A DNA stretch of 64,000 bases from Bog-159 sp963756605 (lineage in GTDB: Bacteria; Acidobacteriota; Terriglobia; Bryobacterales; Bryobacteraceae). Shown in pieces: positions 1-9,133 of the stretch. Under the pieces are notes generated by a model. It was not told the origin of the DNA, made no database searches, and saw only the letters and a program-made list of their open reading frames with translations. The first letter of the stretch is position 1. Each line of letters opens with the position of its first letter. The DNA lies in contig CAVWOT010000022.1 in the NCBI GenBank assembly GCA_963756605.1, positions 124,001 through 188,000 on the forward strand. The letters are read 5' to 3'. The position numbers were made by a program, and so were the translations under genes.

Positions 1-70
1 CGCGTGGGACCAGCAGCAGAGTCAGGAAGCCAACCAGCGGAATGGCGAGTACGACGTCGAGCAGATTCAT
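1..70 (-). CDS. nuoM: NADH-quinone oxidoreductase subunit M (partial, N-terminus only)
   Basis: Only the first 23 codons are inside the window. They start at an ATG (70..68) and read MNLLDVVLAIPLVGF, a hydrophobic first membrane helix typical of the antiporter-like subunit M of complex I. The start overlaps the nuoL stop codon by 4 bases (ATGA), so the two genes are translationally coupled. Identity rests on this short stretch plus the canonical L-M gene order. Confidence 0.85.
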   Translation of the reverse strand, partial: MNLLDVVLAIPLVGFLTLLLVPR

Positions 71-1905
71 CGCAGGCCACCCATAACTCCCATCACGAAT
101 AACAGCACCACGCTGCCGAGCAGCACCCAGGCCGCATAGCTGCGAATATTGCCGGACTGCAGCAGCTTCAGCACGCCGCCGATCCCGCGTGCGCGACTGC
201 CGATGCCGTTCACCGCCCCGTCGATTACCGCGGCATCTACGCCTTTCCACAATACTTCGCGCGATCCGGAGACGACCGGATTCACGATCACCGCGTCATA
301 GATCTCGTCCACGAAATATTTGTTGTAGATCAACTTATACAGACCGCCGAAGCTCGCGGCGATTTGATCGGGCAGGCCGGGTCTGGCCACATAGAATATC
401 CATGCCAGCGCGATTCCGCCAATCCCAAACGCCACCGAGACGAGCACGGGACCAATATCGCCGGTCTCACCGGCCAGCGGAAACAATGGCGCCAGAAACT
501 CGGGAACGTTGAACAGTTTTCCACCCGCGAGCGAGAGCGCCGCCAACACGGCCAACGGGCCGACCATCAACAAGGGCGATTCATGCGGATGACCCTTGCC
601 GCGATACTCGCCGTAAAAAGCCAGGAAGATCGCGCGGAAGACATAGAACGCCGTCATGCCGGCCGTAATCACTCCCACCCAATACATCCAGGGTGCGTGG
701 CGGTCAGCAGCCGCCAGGATCGCGTCCTTGCTGTAGAAACCGGAAAACGGCGGCACGCCGGAGATGGCCACGGCGGCGCACAGCATGGTCCAGAAGGTCC
801 ATGGAATTTTCTTGCGCAGCCCACCCATGTTGCGCAGGTCCTGTTCTCCGCTGAGCGCATGAATCACGCTGCCCGAACCCAAGAAGAGCAAGGCTTTGAA
901 AAACGCATGCGTGACCAGGTGATAGATTCCCGCCGAAAATGCGCCCACGCCCGCGCCGAGGAACATGTAGCCCAGCTGCGACACGGTGGAGTAGGCGAAC
1001 ACCTTCTTGATATCGTTCTGCGCCAGGCCGATGGTGGCCGCGAAGAATGCCGTCGCCAGCCCGATGATCGCTACGGCCTCCATAGCAGCGGGCGCGTGTA
1101 TGTAGATCGCCGAAGAGCGCGCCACCATGTAGACGCCGGCTGTGACCATGGTCGCCGCGTGGATCAATGCGGAGACGGGCGTAGGACCGGCCATGGCATC
1201 CGGCAGCCAGACATACAGCGGAAGCTGCGCGGATTTGCCGCATGCACCCAGCAGCAGCAGGAAGGCAATCGCGGTCAGGGCGCGTGCCGAGTGTCCCGCC
1301 ACGCTGCTGAATACCACGCCGAAATCGAGCGATCCGAAATTTACCACAATCAGAAACATCGCGAGCGAAAAGCCGAAATCGCCGATGCGGTTCACGATGA
1401 ACGCCTTGTTGCCCGCATCGGTGGCGAACTTCTTATCGAAGTAGAAACCGATCAGCAGGTAGCTGCACAGCCCCACGCCCTCCCAGCCCACGAACATCAC
1501 CAGGTAGTTGGCGGCCAGCACCAGCGTAAGCATGAAGAACATGAACAGGTTCAGGTAGGCGAAGAAGCGGTAATAGCCGCCTTCGTGCGCCATATAGCCG
1601 ATCGAGTAGATGTGGATCAGGGAACCTACGCCGGTCACCACCAGCAACATTACGGCGGTAAGGCGGTCGACGCTGAAGTCGAAACCTACGTTCAGACTGC
1701 CGCTTTGAATCCAGGTGAAGTACTGCTCGGTGTGCGCCACATTCAGATCGCCGAGCGCGGCGAGTGTCTTTAGCACCCAGGCAAACGAGAGCAGCACCGA
1801 TCCGATGGCGATGGTGTTAACGACAGGCTTGGAAAAGCGCCGCCCCAGGATCCCGTTCAAGAGGAACCCGGCGAGGGGGAAGACCGGGATGAGCCAGAGT
1901 TGCAT
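67..1905 (-). CDS. nuoL: NADH-quinone oxidoreductase subunit L
   Basis: Large antiporter-like membrane subunit of respiratory complex I, contributing a proton channel and the lateral helix. The 612-residue product matches the usual family length (about 610). It is almost entirely transmembrane helices and shows the conserved stretches FVGWEGVGLCSYLLIGF, GACGKSAQLPLYVWLPDAM and ALIHAATMVTAGVY, with the essential Glu and Lys residues of the channel. The ATG at 1905 is chosen because it overlaps the nuoK stop by one base (TGATG) and gives a normal N-terminus. An in-frame extension to 2052 would only re-read nuoK. The C-terminal part carries the long amphipathic region ending in further helices. 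Confidence 0.97.
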   Translation of the reverse strand: MQLWLIPVFPLAGFLLNGILGRRFSKPVVNTIAIGSVLLSFAWVLKTLAALGDLNVAHTEQYFTWIQSGSLNVGFDFSVDRLTAVMLLVVTGVGSLIHIYSIGYMAHEGGYYRFFAYLNLFMFFMLTLVLAANYLVMFVGWEGVGLCSYLLIGFYFDKKFATDAGNKAFIVNRIGDFGFSLAMFLIVVNFGSLDFGVVFSSVAGHSARALTAIAFLLLLGACGKSAQLPLYVWLPDAMAGPTPVSALIHAATMVTAGVYMVARSSAIYIHAPAAMEAVAIIGLATAFFAATIGLAQNDIKKVFAYSTVSQLGYMFLGAGVGAFSAGIYHLVTHAFFKALLFLGSGSVIHALSGEQDLRNMGGLRKKIPWTFWTMLCAAVAISGVPPFSGFYSKDAILAAADRHAPWMYWVGVITAGMTAFYVFRAIFLAFYGEYRGKGHPHESPLLMVGPLAVLAALSLAGGKLFNVPEFLAPLFPLAGETGDIGPVLVSVAFGIGGIALAWIFYVARPGLPDQIAASFGGLYKLIYNKYFVDEIYDAVIVNPVVSGSREVLWKGVDAAVIDGAVNGIGSRARGIGGVLKLLQSGNIRSYAAWVLLGSVVLLFVMGVMGGLR

Positions 1906-2213
1906 CAGTTTTTCATCGAGCTTATGTCGTCGATGTTCAATGTCTCGCGATTTTTGAACACCGTCAAAATAATCGCCAGCCCTACGGCTGCTTCGGCTGC
2001 CGCCACCACCATCACGAAAAAGCTGAAAATGTGCCCATCCACCTGTTTCCACTGATACGCGAACGCAATAAAAGTCAGGTTGACGGCGTTGAGCATCAAC
2101 TCGATGGACATGAACACTGTAATAATGTTGCGGCGCAGGAGAAATCCGGCGATGCCCAACGCAAATAATACGGCGCTAAGCATCAGGTACCAGGAGAGCG
2201 GCACGCCAGGCAT
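1905..2213 (-). CDS. nuoK: NADH-quinone oxidoreductase subunit K
   Basis: Small three-helix membrane subunit of complex I, 102 residues. It carries conserved membrane glutamates in the stretches FMSIELMLNAVNL and AAAEAAVGLAI, which belong to the proton path. The ATG at 2213 is preferred over an in-frame TTG at 2222: an AAGGAG lies 10 bases upstream of the ATG, the TTG would be only one base from it, and the resulting protein has the family's length. One base separates it from the nuoJ stop. Confidence 0.95.
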   Translation of the reverse strand: MPGVPLSWYLMLSAVLFALGIAGFLLRRNIITVFMSIELMLNAVNLTFIAFAYQWKQVDGHIFSFFVMVVAAAEAAVGLAIILTVFKNRETLNIDDISSMKN

Positions 2214-2214
2214 G

Positions 2215-2715
2215 TTACTCAAGCTCCTTTTGCGCCAGCACCACGGCGCCCAGAATAGCGATCAGGATCAAAACCGAAATCACCTCGAAGGGCAACAGAT
2301 ACCGGGTGAAGAGAGCGCGCCCGACGTCCAGCGCGGTGCCATGCTGGAATTCGCCGAAATGCACATCGCGCGCACCCGCAGACATGTTGCGCGTGAAATA
2401 GGCCATCAACCCTAGGAATGCGAACAGCAGCGGAATGCCGAGCACCTGCGCCAACAGCGACCGGCCATGGCGGATCTCCGCGCCGGCATTCAGCAGCATG
2501 ATCACGAAGACGAAGAGCACCATCACCGCACCGGCATAGACAATCACCTGCACCGCGGCCAGGAACTCCGCGCCCAACAGCAGGAAGAGCACGGCCAGCG
2601 ATCCCATCACGCCGATCAGTGAGACGGCGCTCGCAATCGGGTGCGACTGTATGATGACGTTGAAGCCGCAAACTACCGCGATCGCTGCGAAGATGAGAAA
2701 AAGGATGACGTCCAT
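2215..2715 (-). CDS. nuoJ: NADH-quinone oxidoreductase subunit J
   Basis: Five-helix membrane subunit of complex I, 166 residues, starting MDVILFLIFAAIAVV. It shows the conserved helix-3 region around VQVIVYAGAVMVLFVFVIML. It lies between nuoH and nuoK. In most bacteria nuoI, encoding the two-[4Fe-4S] ferredoxin-like subunit, sits between H and J. Here only 24 bases separate nuoH from nuoJ, so nuoI is not in this operon. Confidence 0.95.
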   Translation of the reverse strand: MDVILFLIFAAIAVVCGFNVIIQSHPIASAVSLIGVMGSLAVLFLLLGAEFLAAVQVIVYAGAVMVLFVFVIMLLNAGAEIRHGRSLLAQVLGIPLLFAFLGLMAYFTRNMSAGARDVHFGEFQHGTALDVGRALFTRYLLPFEVISVLILIAILGAVVLAQKELE

Positions 2716-2739
2716 TTTTAAAAAACGCCCCGAAAACGC

Positions 2740-3930
2740 TCAAGGAAACAGGGCCACCATCAGGCTGGTGACCAGCAGGTTCAGGACGGCCACCGGGAAC
2801 ATGACCTTCCACGCAAAGCCCATCAGTTGATCGTACCGGAAGCGCGGCAGCGTGCCGCGAATCCAGATGAAAAGGAACAGCAATGTACCAGTCTTGGCGG
2901 CGAACCAGAACAGCGGCAGCAGCGCCCCCCGCAGCAGGGGAATCAGAAAGATCACAGCCAGTAGGAAGAAGACTATCGCTACGACCGGCAATGTAATGCC
3001 ATCTTTCCGGCGCACCGGATTCAGCCCGTGATAGAGCGCGATGGCGGCGGCCAGCAGAAATATGACCGTGGGCACGAAATTCGAACCCGCCGAAGCCGGC
3101 CAGAGCGGCAGCCATCCACCCAGGAAGAGCGTGGTGGTGATGGAGCAGACCGTGACCATGTTCGAATATTCCGCCATGAAGAACGCCGCGAACTTCATGC
3201 TGCTGTATTCGGTGTGAAATCCGGCCACCAGTTCGTTTTCCGCTTCCGGCAGATCGAAGGGCACCCGGTTGGTCTCCGCGAAAGCCGCGATCATGAAAAT
3301 GATGAAGCCGAAGATCTGCGGCATGGGCATCTGGAAGATACTCCAGCGCGGGATGAAGCCCAGGTAAAAGCCTTGCTGCTTTTCGACAATCCCGCGCAGG
3401 CTCAGGGTGTTCGCCAGCAACAGCGGCGCAGCCACCGCCATGCTCAGCGGCAATTCGTAGCTGATCATTTGCGCCGAGCTGCGCAGCCCGCCCAGCAGCG
3501 CATATTTGTTATTCGACGCCCAGCCGGCCAGCGCGATGCCGTACACGCTGATGGAAGACACGGCCAGCACGAACAGCAGGCCGATATTCAGGTCGGCCAA
3601 CTGCATCCAGGTGTTGTCGCCGAAGATGTGAATTTCGCCGCCGAAGGGAATCACGGAAATCGATATCAGCGCCATGGTAACGGCGAAGAACGGTGCGGCC
3701 AGGTACAGCAGCTTGTTGGCGTAGGGCGGTACCAGGTCTTCCTTGGTGATGAGCTTGATCACGTCCGCCAGCGGCTGCAACAGTCCATGTGGGCCGACGC
3801 GCGAAGGTCCCATGCGCACTTGAATATGTGCGATGACCTTGCGTTCCACCCATTGCAGGTACGCCAGCGTGGTGAGTAGAACAAACGCCACCACCGCAGC
3901 CTTAATCAGGCTCAGCAGGAAGAAGTTCAT
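2740..3930 (-). CDS. nuoH: NADH-quinone oxidoreductase subunit H
   Basis: Membrane subunit at the quinone-binding junction of complex I. The 396-residue product is longer than the roughly 325-residue E. coli protein. It contains the conserved RMGPSRVGPHGLLQPLADVIKL and AETNRVPFDLPEAENELVAG segments that line the quinone chamber. The stop and the start of nuoJ are 24 bases apart. The ATG at 3930 abuts the nuoG stop codon directly. Confidence 0.97.
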   Translation of the reverse strand: MNFFLLSLIKAAVVAFVLLTTLAYLQWVERKVIAHIQVRMGPSRVGPHGLLQPLADVIKLITKEDLVPPYANKLLYLAAPFFAVTMALISISVIPFGGEIHIFGDNTWMQLADLNIGLLFVLAVSSISVYGIALAGWASNNKYALLGGLRSSAQMISYELPLSMAVAAPLLLANTLSLRGIVEKQQGFYLGFIPRWSIFQMPMPQIFGFIIFMIAAFAETNRVPFDLPEAENELVAGFHTEYSSMKFAAFFMAEYSNMVTVCSITTTLFLGGWLPLWPASAGSNFVPTVIFLLAAAIALYHGLNPVRRKDGITLPVVAIVFFLLAVIFLIPLLRGALLPLFWFAAKTGTLLFLFIWIRGTLPRFRYDQLMGFAWKVMFPVAVLNLLVTSLMVALFP

Positions 3931-5988
3931 TTATCGATTGCCGTGGCTCTCCACCACGGAGTTTAGTATCTTAGAATAGCGCCCCAGCGTGCCGGACGTG
4001 AACAGATTTTCGTGCGCGGAGCGGATCAGTTCGGGCCGGCCGTCGAGCGGAACGCGCCCGTTCACTGCCGCGGTTTGCGCCGCGCCGCCCATTTCGAGCA
4101 CCGGCAACGCGATGTTGTATCCGCGCACGTGCTGACGGATCTCCGCGAAAACGGTGTCCGGAATCCATGGGCCCAGCTCGGCGGCTACGCCCATTTCGCG
4201 GGCCAGCAGGCCCATGATTTCGAGATCGGGTTTGGGTCCCATGGCGCTGATGCCTTTGCGCAGCTTCTGCACTTCGCCACAGACGTTGGTGACCGTGCCT
4301 TGCTTTTCGTATGCCGAGGCGGCCGGAAGAACGACGTCGGCGGTAAGGGCAGTTTCGGTTAGGAAGAGGTCGTGAACTACCACAAACGGACCGCTCCCTG
4401 ATGGTCGCGGCTCGGTTCCGCGAAGCGGATTCGCTCCGACCACCCACAACGCATCCAGATCATCCCCCGCCACAATTTCCGGCATTGCCAGTCCGCCCGG
4501 ATCGGGCAGCAGTCCCATATCCACCGCGCCGCGCGAATTCGAGTAATCCAGCAGACAGACATACTGGACCGGAATGCCGAGCGATTCACCGAAATCCACC
4601 AACCGCCCGACACCGTCGCCCTTGATGGCATCGCCGAAAACGATGAGCAGTTCCGGCTCGGCTTTCAGGCGATCGCGCAACGATTCCACGGCGTCAAGTT
4701 CACCGCCCGCGGATGCCCGCAAGCTGGCGGCGGCGTATTTATCCTCACGCACCGGCCCCGCTGTAACCACGTAAACACGCGCCTGGTGATGCCGGTAATT
4801 GGCACGGATCTGGAACGAGAGCAACGGCTGCTCGAGCGCCAGATCCGAGGCAATCACCAGTACGGCCTTCTTGTTGTACAGGTCCGTCATAGTGGCCAGC
4901 TTGCCGGTTTTGCCGCTGAGGGCGTCCAGCAGTGCCGGCACGTCGCCCGTGCGATGGTGATCGATACTGCCGGTCCCCAGGACTTTGCGCGCGAACTTTT
5001 GCAGGTAGTAATTCTCTTCGTTGGTGGTGTGGTTCGAACCGATCACTCCGAACTTGCCATTGCGCGCACGGACTTCGGCGAACTTCGCCGCGACTGTCTC
5101 GATGGCTTTCGACCACGCGACCTCTTTCAGCTCTCCGTTCACGCGCACCAGCGGCGCCAGCAGCCGCTCCGGATGATTGTAGAAATCGAACGCGTAGCGC
5201 CCCTTGATGCACAGGAACTCGCCGTTGATGCCGGAGTGATCGCGATTGTTGCCGCGCAAGATTATATTGTTCTGCACGCCCAGCGTGGTTTTGCAGCCGT
5301 TTGAACAATGCGTGCAGATGGCGCCGACGTGCTGCATCTCCCAAGGGCGCGTGTGATAGCGGTAGATGCCGCTGGTGAGCGCGCCGACCGGACAGATGTC
5401 GATGCACATGCCGCACTCGTCGCACTCCAGGTGATCGCCCTCGTTGGGCGCGATTTCGGAAGTCACGCCGCGGTTGATGACGCCCAGTGCGCCCACCCCC
5501 ATGCCTTCGTTGCAGATGCGCACGCAGCGATAGCACAGAATGCATCGCGGATTATCGAAGAAGACCACCGGAGACCACTGCTTTTCGTCCACGTGGACCT
5601 TCATTTCGGTGAAGCGGCTTTCGCCCGCGCCGTAACGGAAGGTCATATCCTGCAATTCGCATTCCCCGCCCTTGTCGCATACCGGGCAATCGAGGGGATG
5701 GTTGGAGAGCAGGAACTCCAGCATCGATTTGCGCGCCGCGGCCACTTGCGGCGTTTCCGTCCGCACCACCATGCCTTCGGCTACCGGCTGCGTGCAGGCC
5801 GTGATCAGCTTGGGCATCTTCTCGATTTCGACCAGGCACATGCGGCACGCGGCTTGCAGGGTCAGCCCTTCGTAGTAGCAGAATGCGGGCACTTCGATGC
5901 CGGAGCGTTTGGCGGCGTCGATGAGCAGCGTGCCAGGGGCCGCTTGGATGGCGCGGCCGTCGATGGTGAGATTGACTAAGTCAGGCAT
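3931..5988 (-). CDS. nuoG: NADH-quinone oxidoreductase subunit G
   Basis: Iron-sulfur subunit of the peripheral arm that carries electrons from NuoEF toward the quinone. The N-terminus is ferredoxin-like and binds N1b (PAFCYYEG, CRMCLVEIE). It is followed by the N5 motif HPLDCPVCDKGGEC, then two 4Fe-4S motifs CILCYRCVRIC and CDECGMCIDICP. A CTHCSNGC motif then opens the molybdopterin-oxidoreductase-like domain, which continues to the end. At 685 residues it is the shorter form, without the C-terminal extension of the E. coli protein. It abuts nuoH and starts 2 bases after the nuoF stop. Confidence 0.96.
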   Translation of the reverse strand: MPDLVNLTIDGRAIQAAPGTLLIDAAKRSGIEVPAFCYYEGLTLQAACRMCLVEIEKMPKLITACTQPVAEGMVVRTETPQVAAARKSMLEFLLSNHPLDCPVCDKGGECELQDMTFRYGAGESRFTEMKVHVDEKQWSPVVFFDNPRCILCYRCVRICNEGMGVGALGVINRGVTSEIAPNEGDHLECDECGMCIDICPVGALTSGIYRYHTRPWEMQHVGAICTHCSNGCKTTLGVQNNIILRGNNRDHSGINGEFLCIKGRYAFDFYNHPERLLAPLVRVNGELKEVAWSKAIETVAAKFAEVRARNGKFGVIGSNHTTNEENYYLQKFARKVLGTGSIDHHRTGDVPALLDALSGKTGKLATMTDLYNKKAVLVIASDLALEQPLLSFQIRANYRHHQARVYVVTAGPVREDKYAAASLRASAGGELDAVESLRDRLKAEPELLIVFGDAIKGDGVGRLVDFGESLGIPVQYVCLLDYSNSRGAVDMGLLPDPGGLAMPEIVAGDDLDALWVVGANPLRGTEPRPSGSGPFVVVHDLFLTETALTADVVLPAASAYEKQGTVTNVCGEVQKLRKGISAMGPKPDLEIMGLLAREMGVAAELGPWIPDTVFAEIRQHVRGYNIALPVLEMGGAAQTAAVNGRVPLDGRPELIRSAHENLFTSGTLGRYSKILNSVVESHGNR

Positions 5989-5990
5989 CT

Positions 5991-7304
5991 TTACACCATC
6001 ACCAATTGGTTGGCATGCTCATATGGGCAGGGTTTACCATTCAAGTGAGATTCGAACTCGTCATAGAATTTTTCGACGATAGAGATTGTCGGCAGCGCGG
6101 CTGCGTCTCCCAGCGGGCAGAATGTCTTTCCCAACATATTCTTTGCTAAGTCGCCGATTAATGCGATATCGCTACGCTGCCCCATGCCATCGTGAAAGCG
6201 CTGCAGCAGCTTGCGAATCCAGGTGGTACCTTCGCGGCACGGAATACACCAGCCGCAGCTTTCATGTGCATAGAACCGCATGATGCGCAGCGCCGCTTTC
6301 ACCATGCAGGTATCCTCGTGCATGACCACCACGCCACCCGATCCCAGCATGCTCTTGGCCTTGGCCATGGAATCGTAATCCATGGTGAGGCCTTCGCACT
6401 CGGCGGCGGTCAGCACCGGACATGACGAGCCGCCGGGAATAAACGCCTTGAGTTTTTTGCCGCCCAAAATGCCGCCGCCGACTTCCTCGATCATGGTCTT
6501 CACCGGGAAGCCCAGCTTCAGTTCGTAGACACCGGGGCGGTTCAGGTGGCCGGTCAGGCAGGTCATCTTGGTGCCTCCCGCCTTGGGCACGCCGAGTGCT
6601 GCGAACGCCGCGCCCCCATCGCGAATGATGGGCGGCACCGCGCAATATGTCTCTACATTGTTCAGCACCGTGGGGCTTTGGAATGCGCCCACTACGGCCG
6701 GAAATGGCGGCCGGATGCGCGGAATGCCGCGCTTGCCTTCGAGCGATTCGAGCAGCGCGGATTCCTCGCCGCATTCGTAGGCCCCCGCGCCGGTGTGCGT
6801 GTACAACTCGAAATCGAAACCTGTGCCGCGGATGTTTTTGCCCAGGTAGCCGCGCGCGTAAGCTTCGGCGATGGCCTTGTCCATGATCTCGATCAGATAG
6901 CGATACTCGCCGCGGATGTAGATGTAGCCCGCGTGGGCGTCCACGGCGAGGCCGGCGATGAGAGTGCCTTCGATCAACTGGTGCGGATCGTTCTCCATCA
7001 GCAGGCGGTCCTTGCAGGTCCCGGGCTCGCTTTCATCCGCATTCACCACGATGTATTTCGGCTTGGGTGATGTGCGCGGCACGAAACTCCACTTCATGCC
7101 GGTGGGGAAACCCGCCCCGCCGCGCCCGCGCAGATTGGAAATTTTGACTTCCTCGATAATCTGCTCCGGTTTCATGCCGGCGGCTTTCTCGAAAGCCTGA
7201 TAGCCTTCCGTCGCGATGTAGGTGTCGATGGAAGCCGAGTTTTCCAGGCCGAAGCGGCGCGTCAGCACCTTAGTCTCGAGCGGATGCGGTTCGTTATAGA
7301 GCAT
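5991..7304 (-). CDS. nuoF: NADH-quinone oxidoreductase subunit F
   Basis: NADH-binding flavoprotein of complex I, 437 residues. The FMN/NAD-binding glycine-rich loop is LRGRGGAGFPTG near residue 60. The N3 4Fe-4S ligands appear as SCGWCIPCREGT plus a later cysteine in KTFCPLGDAAA. It follows nuoE with only 3 bases between them. Together NuoE, NuoF and NuoG form the NADH-dehydrogenase module, and all three are complete here. Confidence 0.97.
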   Translation of the reverse strand: MLYNEPHPLETKVLTRRFGLENSASIDTYIATEGYQAFEKAAGMKPEQIIEEVKISNLRGRGGAGFPTGMKWSFVPRTSPKPKYIVVNADESEPGTCKDRLLMENDPHQLIEGTLIAGLAVDAHAGYIYIRGEYRYLIEIMDKAIAEAYARGYLGKNIRGTGFDFELYTHTGAGAYECGEESALLESLEGKRGIPRIRPPFPAVVGAFQSPTVLNNVETYCAVPPIIRDGGAAFAALGVPKAGGTKMTCLTGHLNRPGVYELKLGFPVKTMIEEVGGGILGGKKLKAFIPGGSSCPVLTAAECEGLTMDYDSMAKAKSMLGSGGVVVMHEDTCMVKAALRIMRFYAHESCGWCIPCREGTTWIRKLLQRFHDGMGQRSDIALIGDLAKNMLGKTFCPLGDAAALPTISIVEKFYDEFESHLNGKPCPYEHANQLVMV

Positions 7305-7307
7305 GGA

Positions 7308-7790
7308 TTACTGAATCTTCCTCAGGCTATCGAGCAGCCGGTCGAGTTTCTCGGGAGTGACATTATGGTGGAAATCGTAATTCACCTGGACTGCCGGCGC
7401 CCACGAGCATGCTCCGATGCATTCCACCTCTTCGAGCGAGATCTGCCCGTCGGCGGTCACTTCCTTGTGGCCCACGCCCACCATCTGGCAGGCATGCTCC
7501 CAAAGCTCCATGCCCCCACGCAGCAGGCAACTAATGTTCGTGCAGACCTGGACGTGGTACTTACCCAGCGGCTTCTTATGCAGCATGGAGTAGTAGCCGA
7601 TCACCTCGTCCACCTGCAGAGGAGTCACTCCGGTGCGGCGCGCAACTTCCTCGATCAACTCCGGAGTGACTGAGCCAATCTCATCCTGCGCGTACAGCAG
7701 CATGGGTATCACCGCCGAACGCTGCCGGCCCGGCGGGTAGCTGGTGAGTAGCTTCGTAAAGCGGGCTTCTAAGTCAGTAGAGAATGTCAT
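7308..7790 (-). CDS. nuoE: NADH-quinone oxidoreductase subunit E
   Basis: Thioredoxin-like [2Fe-2S] subunit of complex I, 160 residues. The four N1a ligands are visible as QVCTNISC and, further on, VECIGACSWAP. It is separated from the upstream nuoD by about 110 bases occupied by an inverted array of 7-bp units. This is the only sizeable gap in an otherwise tightly packed operon. No strong Shine-Dalgarno sequence is seen directly before its ATG. Confidence 0.96.
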   Translation of the reverse strand: MTFSTDLEARFTKLLTSYPPGRQRSAVIPMLLYAQDEIGSVTPELIEEVARRTGVTPLQVDEVIGYYSMLHKKPLGKYHVQVCTNISCLLRGGMELWEHACQMVGVGHKEVTADGQISLEEVECIGACSWAPAVQVNYDFHHNVTPEKLDRLLDSLRKIQ

Positions 7791-7795
7791 ACGCA

Positions 7796-7893
7796 GGTGG
7801 CTAGTGGCTGGTGGTTGGTGGCTGGTGGTTGGTGGCTGGTGGCTGGTGGGTTAGTCAAAACCACTATACACCAGCCACCGACCACCAGCCACC
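7796..7893. repeat. Inverted array of GGTGGCT-type heptamers between nuoD and nuoE
   Basis: The left part consists of about eight tandem 7-bp units of the form GGTGGCT, GGTGGTT or AGTGGCT. After a short AT-richer middle (TTAGTCAAAACCACTATA) the right part carries the reverse complement (CCAGCCACCGACCACCAGCCACC). The transcript could form a hairpin of about 20-30 bp between the nuoD stop and the nuoE start. The same array type recurs between rplW and rplB. Confidence 0.85.
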
Positions 7894-7899
7894 GGAACT

Positions 7900-9120
7900 T
7901 CATCGGTCGCAATCCCCCAATACAAAGTCCATGCTGCCTATCGATGCGATCACATCCGCGATCAGGGTGCCCTCCACCATGTGCGATGTCGCTTGCAGGT
8001 TGCCGAAGCTGGGGCCGCGCACGTGCACTCTGTACGGATGCGTGGTGCCGTCGCTGATCACGTAATATCCGACTTCGCCGCGCGGCGATTCTATGGCTTG
8101 ATACACCTCGCCGGCCGGCACACGAAAGCCCTCCGTCACAATCTTGAAATGATAGATGAGCGCCTCCATTTGGGTCTTCATCTTTTCCCGGTCTGGCAAG
8201 ACCACGTGCGGGGCATCGGCCGTCCAGCGGCCTCCGGGCATGCCTTCGAGCGCCTGCTTCACGATGCGCGCGCTCTGCCGCATCTCCTCGATGCGCACCT
8301 GGTAGCGCGCGTATACATCACTGGCGGTCTGCGTGGGTATCTCAAAATCGAATTTCTCGTAACTCGTATACGGCTGGCTCTTGCGCATGTCCCACTGCAA
8401 TCCTGCGGCGCGCAGCATAGGTCCGGTGACACCCCAATCGAGCATGTCTTCGAGTGACATGTACCCGACGCCGCGCGTACGTCCCATCCAGATGCGATTG
8501 TTCGTCAGCAGCTCTTCGTATTCGTCCACTTTGCTGGGAAATGCATCGATGAACGTACGTACGCGCTGCTGCCAGCCGCGGGGCGGCTCGAGCGCCAGCC
8601 CGCCGATGCGGAAATAGCTGGTCATCATGCGCTGGCCGGAATACATTTCGAAGATGCGCAGGATGTCTTCACGCTCGCGAAAGCAGTAGAGGAAGACGCT
8701 CATGGCGCCGATGTCGATGGCGTGCGTGCCCAGCCACACCAGGTGGCTATTCAGGCGGGTGAGTTCGGTGAGCATTACGCGAGTCCACTGCGCGAGCGGC
8801 GGAATCTCCAGACCTAACAGCTTTTCGACGGCCAGGCAGTAGCACAGATTATTCGAGAGCGGCGCCAGGTAGTCGATGCGGTCTGTCAGGGTGACTGCCT
8901 GCTGGTAGGTTTTGACCTCGAATTCTTTTTCGATGCCGGTGTGCAGATACCCTATATCCGGCTGGCACTGGACGATGGTTTCGCCATCCAACTCCAACTG
9001 CAGACGCAGCACGCCGTGCGTGGAAGGATGCTGCGGACCCATGTTCAGGGTCAGGCTGCGCTTGGCGGGGGATGCGTCAGGCGGCGCCGCGGGGGTAATG
9101 GGAGTCATGGTATCGCTCAC
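7900..9120 (-). CDS. nuoD: NADH-quinone oxidoreductase subunit D
   Basis: The 49-kDa-type subunit of the quinone-reducing module, 406 residues. It shows the family signature LNMGPQHPSTHGVLR near the N-terminus, the following quinone-site histidines, and the conserved C-terminal SIGSMDFVLGDCDR. The start is taken as GTG at 9120, where GGAG lies 6 bases upstream. An ATG four codons later (9108) is an alternative. NuoD needs NuoB for the N2 cluster, yet no nuoB is present beside it. Confidence 0.96.
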   Translation of the reverse strand: MSDTMTPITPAAPPDASPAKRSLTLNMGPQHPSTHGVLRLQLELDGETIVQCQPDIGYLHTGIEKEFEVKTYQQAVTLTDRIDYLAPLSNNLCYCLAVEKLLGLEIPPLAQWTRVMLTELTRLNSHLVWLGTHAIDIGAMSVFLYCFREREDILRIFEMYSGQRMMTSYFRIGGLALEPPRGWQQRVRTFIDAFPSKVDEYEELLTNNRIWMGRTRGVGYMSLEDMLDWGVTGPMLRAAGLQWDMRKSQPYTSYEKFDFEIPTQTASDVYARYQVRIEEMRQSARIVKQALEGMPGGRWTADAPHVVLPDREKMKTQMEALIYHFKIVTEGFRVPAGEVYQAIESPRGEVGYYVISDGTTHPYRVHVRGPSFGNLQATSHMVEGTLIADVIASIGSMDFVLGDCDR

Positions 9121-9133
9121 GTCGGTCTCCGCC

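Noticed and set aside
364..1773. Plus-strand open frame of 469 codons
   Set aside because: Lies antisense to nuoL, has biased composition (rich in H, R, Q, E) typical of the reverse strand of GC-rich membrane-protein genes, and shows no domain or ribosome-binding site.
7796..7893. CRISPR-like array
   Set aside because: Units are 7 bp, contiguous and inverted, without spacers of 30 bp or more, and there are no cas genes anywhere in the window.
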